From contig CANCPA010000004.1 of the NCBI GenBank assembly GCA_947379895.1, positions 1 to 64,000 of the forward strand: DNA of 64,000 nt. Direction: 5' to 3'. A program made the position numbers and the translations under genes. Source of the DNA: Chitinophagaceae bacterium. GTDB lineage: Bacteria; Bacteroidota; Bacteroidia; Chitinophagales; Chitinophagaceae. The notes below the pieces were generated by a model. It was not told where the DNA came from and searched no databases. It was given only the letters and a program-made list of their open reading frames with translations. Within the stretch, counting starts at the first letter, position 1; each line of letters opens with the position of its first letter. This document shows positions 15,897 to 24,463 of the stretch, in pieces.

Positions 15897-16973
15897 ATGT
15901 CCGAAAAAATTAAGGATATGAGACATTTAAAAGTCTATACAAAACAAGATGTGCTTGCCCACACTTCTGTTCGTCGGTTTGAAACTAAATTAGGAGAACG
16001 AATTCAGGTTCTTCAGGATCCCAAAAAGATTGAAGAGTCTCTTCAAAATTCAAACGCGTTATATGTTTTAATAGGAATTACTGAGAATATAGGGTTAAAG
16101 GCAAATCTCGGAGAGGGAAATCCCACAGGAATATGGTCACCATTTTTGTGGTCAATGCTGAACACGCAAAGCAACGATTTTTTGGGAGGGGATGAAGTAT
16201 TATTATTAGGACACTTCGATTTTAATGATGTTTCTTACATAATTGAACAGTCGGCACAAACATTCGATGAGAAGGTGGATGCCTATCGACATGCAGTTAA
16301 TATAATTGATGATGAAGTAGAACAATTGATTCATATCATCACCCAAAACAAGAAACTTCCAATTGTAATAGGCGGTGGACAGAATAATTCATATCCATGC
16401 ATTAAGGGGGCCGCAAAAGGGTGGTTCAAGAGTGGAGTGATTCCTTTTGCACAGATTAATGCCATCAACGTAGATTCTTGTTCTGATTATAGGCCACTTG
16501 AAGGCAGGCATAATGGAAATGCGTTTCGCTATGCTGAAGAAGATGGTTATCTAGAAAAATATTGTGTTGTAGGCTTGCATGAAAGCAAGATTCAGCAGAA
16601 TGTTTGGCTAGATATGGTTAATAATCCTTTTATTGATTGTATTACTTTTGAAGATATCTTTTTACATGAAAAAAGAACATTTCTTGAAGCTATTGACCAT
16701 GCAACTGAATTCACTGTTGATACACTTTGTGGTATTGAATTAGATTTAGGCAGTATTGAAAATATAGTAACAAATAGCACTTCTCCTACAGGGATTTCTG
16801 TTAATCAAGCAAGGCAATATCTTTACTTTGCTGCCATTGATAGTCAACCCGCTTATTTGCATATCAGTGAGGGAGATGTTAATATGCCCGAGAATAAGAA
16901 TGAAAATGCAACCGCTGTTTTAGTTAGTTATTTAGTATCCGACTTTATTAAGGCATTACAGCAAGGTTATTAA
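15897..16973 (+). CDS. Arginase/formimidoylglutamase-fold protein with substituted metal ligands
   Basis: 358 residues with the ureohydrolase fold layout: GGGQNNSYP (residues ~159-167), NVDSCSDYRPLEGRH (~191-205) and GIELDLGSIEN (~279-289). In active arginase or formiminoglutamase the first is GGGH, the second D-A-H-x-D and the third D-x-D. Here the His becomes Gln162, the central His becomes Cys195, and the first Asp of the last pair becomes Glu281. The RPLEGRHNGNAF segment resembles Bacteroidota formimidoylglutamases. It may bind a different metal or have lost catalysis. The neighbours give no histidine-degradation context (no hutH, hutU or hutI in this window). Confidence 0.8.
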   Translation: MSEKIKDMRHLKVYTKQDVLAHTSVRRFETKLGERIQVLQDPKKIEESLQNSNALYVLIGITENIGLKANLGEGNPTGIWSPFLWSMLNTQSNDFLGGDEVLLLGHFDFNDVSYIIEQSAQTFDEKVDAYRHAVNIIDDEVEQLIHIITQNKKLPIVIGGGQNNSYPCIKGAAKGWFKSGVIPFAQINAINVDSCSDYRPLEGRHNGNAFRYAEEDGYLEKYCVVGLHESKIQQNVWLDMVNNPFIDCITFEDIFLHEKRTFLEAIDHATEFTVDTLCGIELDLGSIENIVTNSTSPTGISVNQARQYLYFAAIDSQPAYLHISEGDVNMPENKNENATAVLVSYLVSDFIKALQQGY

Positions 16974-16994
16974 TTTTATTTATTGGTATTAATG

Positions 16995-17033
16995 AAGCAG
17001 CCATTAAGCAAATAGAATGCTTAGGGGCTGCTT
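16995..17033. terminator. Bidirectional terminator
   Basis: Stem AAGCAGCC with GGCTGCTT, plus an inner AAGCA/TGCTT pairing, followed by TTTTATTTT. It lies between convergent genes. Confidence 0.75.
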
Positions 17034-17065
17034 TTATTTTGATTAAAAGTTTAATTGCAAATCAT

Positions 17066-17851
17066 TTACACTTCATTCGCTTTTCCCATTGCAGATAATT
17101 TCATTTTATGTGCAACTGCTTCTCCTAAATAATTAGTCATTAACTTTTCAATTAAATAGATTACGGGGGTTAATAAAACCGCCATAGAGAACTTGTAAAT
17201 ATAATTGACAATACAAATGGCTAAAACCAATTGCCAACTCCAACCTTTACCAATCTTAAAGGCAATAAATAATACTACAAAACTATCTACAAGTTGCGAA
17301 ACAACTGTTGAACCGGTTGAACGAAGCCAAACCCACTTATCTCCTGTTATCTTTTTAATTCGATGAAAAATATATACATCTACAAACTGACTAACTAAGA
17401 ATGCCATCAAACTGCCCACAATAATCCACATGCCCTGTCCGAAAATTCCGCTAAAAGCATCTTGCATATTTGGAATATCACTTTCTTTTCCACTCGTAAA
17501 CCAAAAATCTGCTCCAGGCACATGTATAGCAATATAAAACATCAAAAATGCATAAGATATCAAACCAACTGCAATATAACTGATTGCCCTAACTGCTTTA
17601 GGACCATAGAACTCATTTACAATGTCGGTAATAATAAACTCTAAGGGCCATAGTAAAACACCACAGGTAAGATTGAATGCCATACCACTTTGTCCGAAGA
17701 TGGTAAAATTTAAGGGATGTACTCCTATTAATTTTTCAAAGGAAAATATCTTGCCTCCAATGCATTCTGCAATCAGTGCATTTGCCACAAAGAAAGCGGT
17801 AATGAAAATAAAAAGCTTGGAAGACCTGTCTTTTAAAATGTTTGTTATCAT
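17066..17851 (-). CDS. yhhQ: Queuosine precursor transporter (YhhQ/VUT family)
   Basis: A 261-residue inner-membrane protein of the ECF-like VUT family that imports queuosine precursors (preQ0/preQ1 in E. coli YhhQ). Several hydrophobic segments are evident. The family signature ITDIVNEFYGPKAVRAI is present near residue 75, as is the C-terminal AVLLTPVIYLIEKLM. The length fits. No other queuosine genes are nearby. Convergent with the arginase-fold gene; the small membrane protein gene upstream on the same strand may be a separate transcript. Confidence 0.9.
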   Translation of the reverse strand: MITNILKDRSSKLFIFITAFFVANALIAECIGGKIFSFEKLIGVHPLNFTIFGQSGMAFNLTCGVLLWPLEFIITDIVNEFYGPKAVRAISYIAVGLISYAFLMFYIAIHVPGADFWFTSGKESDIPNMQDAFSGIFGQGMWIIVGSLMAFLVSQFVDVYIFHRIKKITGDKWVWLRSTGSTVVSQLVDSFVVLFIAFKIGKGWSWQLVLAICIVNYIYKFSMAVLLTPVIYLIEKLMTNYLGEAVAHKMKLSAMGKANEV

Positions 17852-17967
17852 ATTGTATAATATAATTGAAAAAATTAAATTTAAACTCCAAAACCATCAA
17901 GACATGAACAATGTTCACTTGATTAAATCATTTTTTTCTTTAGTGATAAAATTAGATGGTCTATTAA

Positions 17968-18252
17968 TTAGAATAGCAAAACCATTATTTGTACAGCAAA
18001 GAACAGGCTATTTGAAACTTTTAGCCAAAATGGAACCATTGCTTTCTCTTTCTTATACATCAAATAAAGCCATAAGCCATGAAGTAGAATATTCATAAAG
18101 AATGAAGCTCCCCACCCCAACAAAATAATAATTGAATTAATATCTTGATTCCCCAAAAAGTCCTTTGTGTGCCTGACTAGCCAACAATACAGGAACAAAA
18201 TATTGCAAATAAATGCAACTCTATTAATAAATAAATGTAAATGCGAACGCAT
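17968..18252 (-). CDS. Small integral membrane protein of unknown function
   Basis: 94 residues with about three hydrophobic segments (VAFICNILFLYCWLV, IIILLGWGASFFMNILLHGLW, VSNSLFFAVQIMVLLF), separated by a basic loop (MYKKEKAM). I do not recognise a named family, but the pattern resembles short Bacteroidota membrane proteins found near respiratory or envelope genes. It is divergent from yfhO. The plus-strand ORF 17622..18098 overlaps it and is rejected as a shadow. Confidence 0.65.
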   Translation of the reverse strand: MRSHLHLFINRVAFICNILFLYCWLVRHTKDFLGNQDINSIIILLGWGASFFMNILLHGLWLYLMYKKEKAMVPFWLKVSNSLFFAVQIMVLLF

Positions 18253-18308
18253 AAGTATAATTGAGATTGAAAAATAGCATTAATTTGCCGTCACTTAAAA
18301 CAATAATA

Positions 18309-20894
18309 ATGAAGAATTTTAATTGGAAAGCATTTTTACCACATATTATTGCTATTCTTATCTTTTTAGTACTATCTATATTCTATTGTAAGCCGGCTTT
18401 AGATGGAAAAGTTGTTGAGCAACATGACGTACAACAATGGCATGGGATGTCGCGTCAATCATTTGTATTTAAAGAAAAGACAGGGCATTTTCCATTATGG
18501 ACAAATAGTATGTTTGGTGGTATGCCTGCCTATCAAGTTGCAATGGATAGTAAGGATCCTGCCTATTTATCAGTTTCTTTTTTCCACAAGTTGCTCTCTT
18601 TCGGTCTTCCTGTTCCTGCCTATTATTTATTTTTCTGTTGTTTAGGGCTCTATTTTTTGTGTGTTGTAATGGGTATCAATCCATGGTTAAGCATTGCAGG
18701 TGGTATTGCCTTTGGTTATTGTTCGTATGATCCTATTATCATTACCGCGGGTCATGATACCAAATTATTATCCATCGCTTATGCTCCTGCTGTACTTGCT
18801 TCGATACAATTGTTGTTTAAGAAAAGATATTGGCTTGGTTCAATCGCATTAATTCTAACTACATCAGGCCTGTTTAGTCAAGGACACCAACAAATTGCCT
18901 ACTATACTTTATTGATGGGCATTATAATGTTTATCCCTTTCTTAATTGAAACAATCAAGGCAAAAGATTTTAAGCATTTAGGAGCAACTCTTGCTTTTAC
19001 AATAATATGTTCAACCCTAACATTGCTTACAGTAACAAATTCTTATTTGCCAACTTACGAATATTCGAAGGAAACAATGAGAGGTGGTGGTAGTGGTCTT
19101 ACCTTAGGAACAACCGAAAAAAAGAATAAAACAGAAGGTGGACTTGATAAAGATTATGCTTTTAGATGGAGTTATGGTATTGGTGAAACGATGACTTTAA
19201 TGGTGCCTAATGCATATGGAGGGGGTAGCTCGACAAGATTTGGAGAAGATTCTAAAATTGAGAATTTATTACAGAACTCACCCGAAATTCCACAACAAGC
19301 CATTCAACAACTTTTTCAAGCAGCTTCTGCTTATTGGGGCGATCAACCTGGTACGTCAGGACCTGTTTATTTAGGAGCATTTATTTGCTTGTTTGCATTT
19401 GCAGGTTTTATTCTATCTGAAAATAAAAATAAATGGTGGTTATTGGCTATCACAATATTTGGGATAGTCTTAGCGTGGGGAAAGAACTTTGAAGCGTTTA
19501 ACTACTTCTTGTTTGATCATATGCCTTTCTACAAGAAATTTAGAGCACCGTCTATGTCTCTAATAATGCCGCAAGTGTCTGTTTCTTTGATGGCCATCTT
19601 GTTTATCAATGAGTTTATTGTAAAATTTGATTCGGCTAAAGAAATAGCAAAAGAAGAAAAAGCGAAGTTCCTTAAAGCCTTCTTGATTATTGCGGGTTCA
19701 TTAGCAGGTTTGTTGATAGCCTTTTATCTGTTTGCAGGATATAGTAATTCAAACACACTTGCATTGAGAAAGAATTTGGAAAATGCTTTCAAATCAAATG
19801 ATACATTCATAAAAAGCTATATGTCTGCATGGGTCGAAGATCGGAAGGCTTTGTATTTAAAGGATATGTTGCGGACTTTAGGTATTATGGCAGTGGCAGT
19901 AGCAGCCATATTTGCCTACACTAGAAAAATAGTAAAGGCTCCAATTGTAATTTCTGTTTTTGTTTTATTAGCTATTATTGATTTATTGCCAATAGGAACA
20001 AGGTATTTTAACGAAAATAATTTTGTTGATGCCGATACCTACGAGCAAGCCTATCAGAAATTTAATGCCGACTTACAACTTGACAGAGACACTAGTTTCT
20101 ACAGAGTTTTGAATCTTGCCTATTTTAATGGAAATAGCTTTAGTGTCGATTTAAGTAACTCTTTCAACGATGCTCTTGCATCCTATCATCATAACACAAT
20201 TGGTGGCTATCATCCTGCAAAATTGTCGAGATATAATGATTTAATCGAACATCAGTTATATAAAAATATACAAGCTTGGGGTAGTAATCCAAATACGAAG
20301 GATAGTTTCCCTGTTTTGAATATGTTGAATATGAAATATGTCATTGTTCCCGATCAAAAAGATCCAAAACAAACGATGGCTGTTCCTAATCCTTATGCCT
20401 CAGGAAATTGTTGGTTTGTTAAGGAAGTTAAATTTGTAAAGGATGCTAATGAGGAAATGCTTTCCCTCAATCATTTCAATCCTGCAACTACTGCCTTTGT
20501 TAATGATGAATTTAAGTCAGTAGTAGGCAATCAACCTTCTTTTGATTCAACTGCTTCAATTAAATTTATACAAAATAATAATGACTACATAAAGTATGAA
20601 AGCAATGCGTCTTCTAATCAGTTTGCAGTATTTAGCGAAGTGTATTATAGTCAAGGATGGAAGGCATTCATTGATGGTAAGAAAACCGATTATTGCCGAG
20701 TGAATTATGTACTGAGAGGGTTGCCTCTACCAGCAGGTAAGCATTTGATTGAGTTTAAATTTGAGCCATCCCTTGTAAAATTAGGTGAGCAATTATCTAA
20801 ATACGCCTCTTACATTTTAGTCTTACTTATATTACTATTCGGATTTTTGGAATGGAAAGATTGTAAGTCAGAGAAAAATAAGATTCAAGGGTAG
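18309..20894 (+). CDS. YfhO-family membrane protein
   Basis: An 861-residue polytopic inner-membrane protein. The N-terminus (HIIAILIFLVLSIFYCKPALDG) is followed by the conserved PLWTNSMFGGMPAYQV loop. Ten or more hydrophobic segments alternate through the middle, and the C-terminal extracytoplasmic domain ends with ALVFSEVYYSQGWKAFIDG-like sequence (here AVFSEVYYSQGWKAFIDGKK) before a last membrane helix. The YfhO family has a GT-C-like fold; in Firmicutes it glycosylates teichoic acids, while its role in Bacteroidota is unclear. I chose ATG 18309 over 18261 because the sequence just upstream (TTAATTTG) resembles a -7 element overlapping the longer reading. Confidence 0.88.
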   Translation: MKNFNWKAFLPHIIAILIFLVLSIFYCKPALDGKVVEQHDVQQWHGMSRQSFVFKEKTGHFPLWTNSMFGGMPAYQVAMDSKDPAYLSVSFFHKLLSFGLPVPAYYLFFCCLGLYFLCVVMGINPWLSIAGGIAFGYCSYDPIIITAGHDTKLLSIAYAPAVLASIQLLFKKRYWLGSIALILTTSGLFSQGHQQIAYYTLLMGIIMFIPFLIETIKAKDFKHLGATLAFTIICSTLTLLTVTNSYLPTYEYSKETMRGGGSGLTLGTTEKKNKTEGGLDKDYAFRWSYGIGETMTLMVPNAYGGGSSTRFGEDSKIENLLQNSPEIPQQAIQQLFQAASAYWGDQPGTSGPVYLGAFICLFAFAGFILSENKNKWWLLAITIFGIVLAWGKNFEAFNYFLFDHMPFYKKFRAPSMSLIMPQVSVSLMAILFINEFIVKFDSAKEIAKEEKAKFLKAFLIIAGSLAGLLIAFYLFAGYSNSNTLALRKNLENAFKSNDTFIKSYMSAWVEDRKALYLKDMLRTLGIMAVAVAAIFAYTRKIVKAPIVISVFVLLAIIDLLPIGTRYFNENNFVDADTYEQAYQKFNADLQLDRDTSFYRVLNLAYFNGNSFSVDLSNSFNDALASYHHNTIGGYHPAKLSRYNDLIEHQLYKNIQAWGSNPNTKDSFPVLNMLNMKYVIVPDQKDPKQTMAVPNPYASGNCWFVKEVKFVKDANEEMLSLNHFNPATTAFVNDEFKSVVGNQPSFDSTASIKFIQNNNDYIKYESNASSNQFAVFSEVYYSQGWKAFIDGKKTDYCRVNYVLRGLPLPAGKHLIEFKFEPSLVKLGEQLSKYASYILVLLILLFGFLEWKDCKSEKNKIQG

Positions 20895-20927
20895 GTTTCT
20901 GATTAAATTCTAGAAAATTAGTAACCA

Positions 20928-21268
20928 CTTATTAAGAATTTTCGAGTACTTATTCGTAATAAGTTAAAGCTTATTGCTAATTAGTAAAAGCTTATTGAAA
21001 AAAAGTATAAGCTTATCGGGAATAAGTGAGGTCTTATTGGGAATAACTGTTCGAATTTGGACAGCTGTGAGTACTTATTTTGAGTTAGAGAATACTTATT
21101 CTGAATTAGTGAGCACTTATTGCTAGTAAGTTAAAGCTTATTGCTAGTAAGTTAAAGCTTATTGCTAATTAGAGAGTTCTTATTGAGAGTTAGTTTCCAC
21201 TTAATTTGAGTTTGAAAGGACTTATCAGTAATTAGAGAGTCCTTATTGTCAGTAAGTACTCTCTAATA
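20928..21268. repeat. 21-bp-period array 2 (core CTTATTNNNAATAAG), about 17 units
   Basis: CTTAT-type cores occur at 20928, 20949, 20970, 20991, 21012 and 21033, then a degenerate unit, then 21074, 21095, 21116, 21137, 21158, 21179, 21200, 21221, 21242 and 21263. All steps are 21 bp apart from one unit of 20 bp (21054-21073). The consensus is a 15-bp palindrome, CTTATTNNNAATAAG, perfect in unit 20949 (CTTATTCGTAATAAG), plus 6 variable bp. Units 21116 and 21137 are identical over all 21 bp, a sign of recent duplication. It sits between yfhO and the methyltransferase gene, ending about 90 bp before the latter. All forward frames contain stops, so it is not coding. Confidence 0.92.
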
Positions 21269-21360
21269 TCATAAAAGCTTTAACATATTTACTCATAACT
21301 TTCTTTATATTCTTTTATTCAATCACTTCTTAAGGGTTATTTTTTAAAAAATACTACATT

Positions 21361-22401
21361 ATGGAATTGTTTTTACCAGTGAAAAATGAATTAAGCAGGC
21401 ACATACAATCTTGTTGTGAGGAACTGTATCATAAAATGCAACAACTTTCAGTTGCGGATATAGGATTATCTTCTCACGGTCAATTTTATTTTAATTCCCG
21501 CCACATAAAAAGGCTATTTTTTTCTATCGAATCTAGTGCACAGTTATTGTACCATAGTATTGTTTTGACCAATAAAAAGGTGGAAGATGTAGTGGTTATG
21601 GATTATGGTGCAGGGATTGGAAGTTTGTACATTTTGGCAAATATGATTGGTTGTAAACAAGTTATTTATAATGATTTATTTGAAGAGTGGAAGAATAATG
21701 GAAAGCTAATTGCCGAGGCTCTTTCTATAAATATTGATGCGTATATTTTGGGAGATATTGACGATACGCTTTTGTATCTAGAAAAAGAAAAGATTAGTTG
21801 CGATATTATTATATCCCGCAACGTAATTGAACATATTCACAAATTAGAAGATTTTTATTCGTTGATAAATAAGTTTCAACCAAATGCAATCGTTTATTCA
21901 TCTACAAGTGCAAATTTTTATAATCCTGCCGTGAACTTGAAGCATGTTTTAATGCATTTGAAGACGGAGAAAATATTTACACGAGATAGAACAAAAATCA
22001 TTTCAGAGTATACAACAAAGCTGTCTGAAAAAGAAGTATCCTTGCTTTCGCAAAAGACAAGAGGATATAATATTGAAGGGATTAAGCTGGCAGTAGATAA
22101 TTATATCTCAACTAAGACATTACCCAAAAAAGCATATACCTACACAAATGCATTTGAACCAACTTTGAATATTTGGTGTGAGAATTTATTAGTATTTAGT
22201 GTTTATAAGCAAAAATTAATTGCAGGCAACTATGACGCACAATTTAAACCTGGTTTTTGGGATACTCATTATCCCGCTGCTTGGAAAAACTTGCCTGTTA
22301 AAATATTAAATAGTATTATTAATATAGTGGGGGATTTCGGGTTTGTTCTTGCTCCATTCATCTATGTTATTGCTATTCCTAGAAAGCTAAATAATAAATA
22401 A
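21361..22401 (+). CDS. Class I SAM-dependent methyltransferase
   Basis: 346 residues. Motif I is VVMDYGAGIGSLYIL around residues 79-93, followed by an acidic residue in the ribose-binding position (IYNDLFEEW) and IIISRNVIEHIHKLEDFY, the post-motif typical of small-molecule methyltransferases. The long C-terminal part (~150 residues) has no motif I know and ends in a hydrophobic segment (FGFVLAPFIYVIAIP), so it may be membrane-associated. The next gene, a glycosyltransferase, follows almost without a gap. I infer a role in modifying a surface glycan, without knowing the substrate. Confidence 0.8.
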   Translation: MELFLPVKNELSRHIQSCCEELYHKMQQLSVADIGLSSHGQFYFNSRHIKRLFFSIESSAQLLYHSIVLTNKKVEDVVVMDYGAGIGSLYILANMIGCKQVIYNDLFEEWKNNGKLIAEALSINIDAYILGDIDDTLLYLEKEKISCDIIISRNVIEHIHKLEDFYSLINKFQPNAIVYSSTSANFYNPAVNLKHVLMHLKTEKIFTRDRTKIISEYTTKLSEKEVSLLSQKTRGYNIEGIKLAVDNYISTKTLPKKAYTYTNAFEPTLNIWCENLLVFSVYKQKLIAGNYDAQFKPGFWDTHYPAAWKNLPVKILNSIINIVGDFGFVLAPFIYVIAIPRKLNNK

Positions 22402-22404
22402 ATA

Positions 22405-23337
22405 TTGGCACCTGTGAATCAGCAAACTATTTCCATATCAATCATCTCGTATAATAGACCCGACGACTTATTGGCATTATTGCAAAGTCTTTCCTTACAG
22501 AATGGCTTAGATACATGTTTATTTGAAACGTTGATTCTCAATAATGCTTCTACTGTTGATTATAGCACTATTGAGAAATATGCGTTTGAAAATCCTAAAT
22601 TGAAAATTAATTTCATTAATAGTCAGGAGAATTTGGGCGTTGCTAGAGGTAGAAATGAGTTGATGAAAGTAGCAAAAGGTGATTTATTGTTTGAAATTGA
22701 CGATGATATTGTATTTGTTCATCCTGATTCAATTATTAGGCTTTCAAACCTTTTTAATAAGCCCTTATTCATAGAAGCTAACACGGCAATGATTACCACT
22801 AAAGTGCTTTATTTTGATACCAAAGAAGTACAGATGACGGCCTTTCCACACAAGAAACCAGAAAAATATTTAAACCGCAATCAATTTCTGACTAGTTACT
22901 TCATTGGTTGTTCTCATATTTTGAAACGGTCTATCTTAAAGGAAACAGGTCTTTATCCTGAAGACTTTCATTATGGAATGGAAGAATATGATTTAGGTTA
23001 CCGCATTCTGAATGCAGGCTATACAATTGGTTATGATAATGAAGTGATTGTTGAACACAAGGAGTCTCCTTTTGGTAGGCAGGCTAATTATAAGAAATTA
23101 CAAATGCAATGGATTAATAAGAGTAAGGTGGCTTGGAGATACTTGCCTTTTATTTATTTTCTCTCAACATCTCTTGCTTGGGGAGTAGAATATTGTAGAA
23201 AAGCAAAAGGTAATTGGAGCGCTTTTTTCAATTCATTAATTAGTATTGCGATGATTCCTTTTACAGAAAAACGAAAAGTAATCAGTAAAGAGGCTCTGAA
23301 ATTTATGAAAACAGTGGAGGCTAGGCCATGGTTTTAA
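22405..23337 (+). CDS. Glycosyltransferase family 2
   Basis: 310 residues with the GT-A fold of family 2. SISIISYNRPDDLLALLQSL is the N-terminal beta-alpha unit, LGVARGRNELM the nucleotide-binding region, and FEIDDDIVFVHPD carries the metal-binding D-x-D. SHILKRSILKETGLYPEDF and GMEEYDLGYRIL form the acceptor side with the conserved E-D-like pair. A weakly hydrophobic C-terminus may lie on the membrane. The start is TTG at 22405 or GTG at 22414; no ATG exists in the right place, and the tight junction with the upstream methyltransferase supports translational coupling. Confidence 0.88.
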   Translation: MAPVNQQTISISIISYNRPDDLLALLQSLSLQNGLDTCLFETLILNNASTVDYSTIEKYAFENPKLKINFINSQENLGVARGRNELMKVAKGDLLFEIDDDIVFVHPDSIIRLSNLFNKPLFIEANTAMITTKVLYFDTKEVQMTAFPHKKPEKYLNRNQFLTSYFIGCSHILKRSILKETGLYPEDFHYGMEEYDLGYRILNAGYTIGYDNEVIVEHKESPFGRQANYKKLQMQWINKSKVAWRYLPFIYFLSTSLAWGVEYCRKAKGNWSAFFNSLISIAMIPFTEKRKVISKEALKFMKTVEARPWF

Positions 23338-23399
23338 AAATGTAATACGGTAGATTAAAAGTAAAATTCTACGTTCACTATTCGATTGTAAATAAACTT

Positions 23400-24404
23400 T
23401 TACATAATCTTATAAAAATGAGGTTTATTTCTCAGAATAACAGGTAATAACAGCCCTAGTTTCATAATGTTGATCGTATATCCACTGATTCGTTTCCAAT
23501 CAGAAAATGGATTGTCAAATTTAACTAAGTGATGAATAACGCTTACTATAGCAAAAAAAGGAATTTCTGCTAAATACATTAAGAAATGGAACAGGCACCA
23601 AGCAATTCCAAATTGTTTTCTAATTCTCACCATCTGCGAAACAATTAACTGCCGACCTTTGATGTCAAATAAATTTTTATATCCCTTTTCTTTTGATTTT
23701 ATTTCCTTATTAACCGTTTCTCCTTGTAAATGAGTAGAGTGAAGGTTGCCAAAAACACAAAGGTTTCCAACTTTTCCTAAACGATAGCACCACTCAATTT
23801 CTTCTGAGTATAAGAAAAAGTCCTCATCAAGCATGCCTGCTTTATCAATTGCTTCTTTTTTTGCCATGATAAATGCCCCGTTTATCCAATCGACTTTCTG
23901 TTCAGAAACAATATCTTGAATATTTGTTTTCTTAACTTTCATGCCAAATGCAATCGCCCGAAGTATATCGCCCATATAGGGTAAAGGCAATAAATGATTC
24001 AAGCCACCTGCCATATAAAAACTCCCCGTTATTTGTGGCGTTAAATCAGGATTCAATAGTTGAACACTTGAAGCTATATAGGACGAATTTAATAGCTGAG
24101 AATAGCAAAATGAGATAGCATCTTCCTGAATAATCATGTCAGGATTAAGTAATAAAACTGTTTCACCTTCCGACTGTCTGATTCCTTCATTATTAGCCCT
24201 AGCAAAGCCTGCATTATAGCCCATGTCAATCCATTTGACAAATGGAAATTGAGAAAGAATATGGTCTTTGCTATTGTCGTTTGAAGCATTGTCAACAACA
24301 ATCCACTCAAAATCTTTAGCAGAGTCAAACTGTAAAGCACTCTTGATGCAATTAGAAATGTAATCGCTTGAACGATAATTGACTATGATAACTGAAAGTG
24401 CCAT
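23400..24404 (-). CDS. Glycosyltransferase family 2, WbbL/rhamnosyltransferase-like
   Basis: 334 residues. LSVIIVNYRSSDYISNCIKS and WIVVDNASNDNSKD form the nucleotide-binding half. NAGFARANNEGI and LLLNPDMIIQ (the D-x-D position, here NPD as in many rhamnosyltransferases) follow. WINGAFIMAKKEAIDKAGMLDE and LYSEEIEWCYRL are the acceptor-side motifs typical of WbbL-like O-antigen transferases. It is the promoter-distal gene of the minus-strand sugar operon that begins with rfbF. The likely role is adding a deoxysugar to LPS or capsule, consistent with the CDP-deoxysugar genes upstream. Confidence 0.88.
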   Translation of the reverse strand: MALSVIIVNYRSSDYISNCIKSALQFDSAKDFEWIVVDNASNDNSKDHILSQFPFVKWIDMGYNAGFARANNEGIRQSEGETVLLLNPDMIIQEDAISFCYSQLLNSSYIASSVQLLNPDLTPQITGSFYMAGGLNHLLPLPYMGDILRAIAFGMKVKKTNIQDIVSEQKVDWINGAFIMAKKEAIDKAGMLDEDFFLYSEEIEWCYRLGKVGNLCVFGNLHSTHLQGETVNKEIKSKEKGYKNLFDIKGRQLIVSQMVRIRKQFGIAWCLFHFLMYLAEIPFFAIVSVIHHLVKFDNPFSDWKRISGYTINIMKLGLLLPVILRNKPHFYKIM

Positions 24405-24463
24405 AATGCTAAAAATATATAAATTTCTTCAACTTAGATTAACTAAAAAGAACAGTGCTTTAA

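Noticed and set aside
17622-18098. 158-residue plus-strand ORF
   Set aside because: It overlaps two better-supported minus-strand genes (yhhQ and the small membrane protein) and contains no recognisable domain.
20928-21268. Possible CRISPR array
   Set aside because: The 21-bp period with 15-bp palindromic core leaves only ~6 bp between repeats, cores are degenerate, and no cas gene is in the window.
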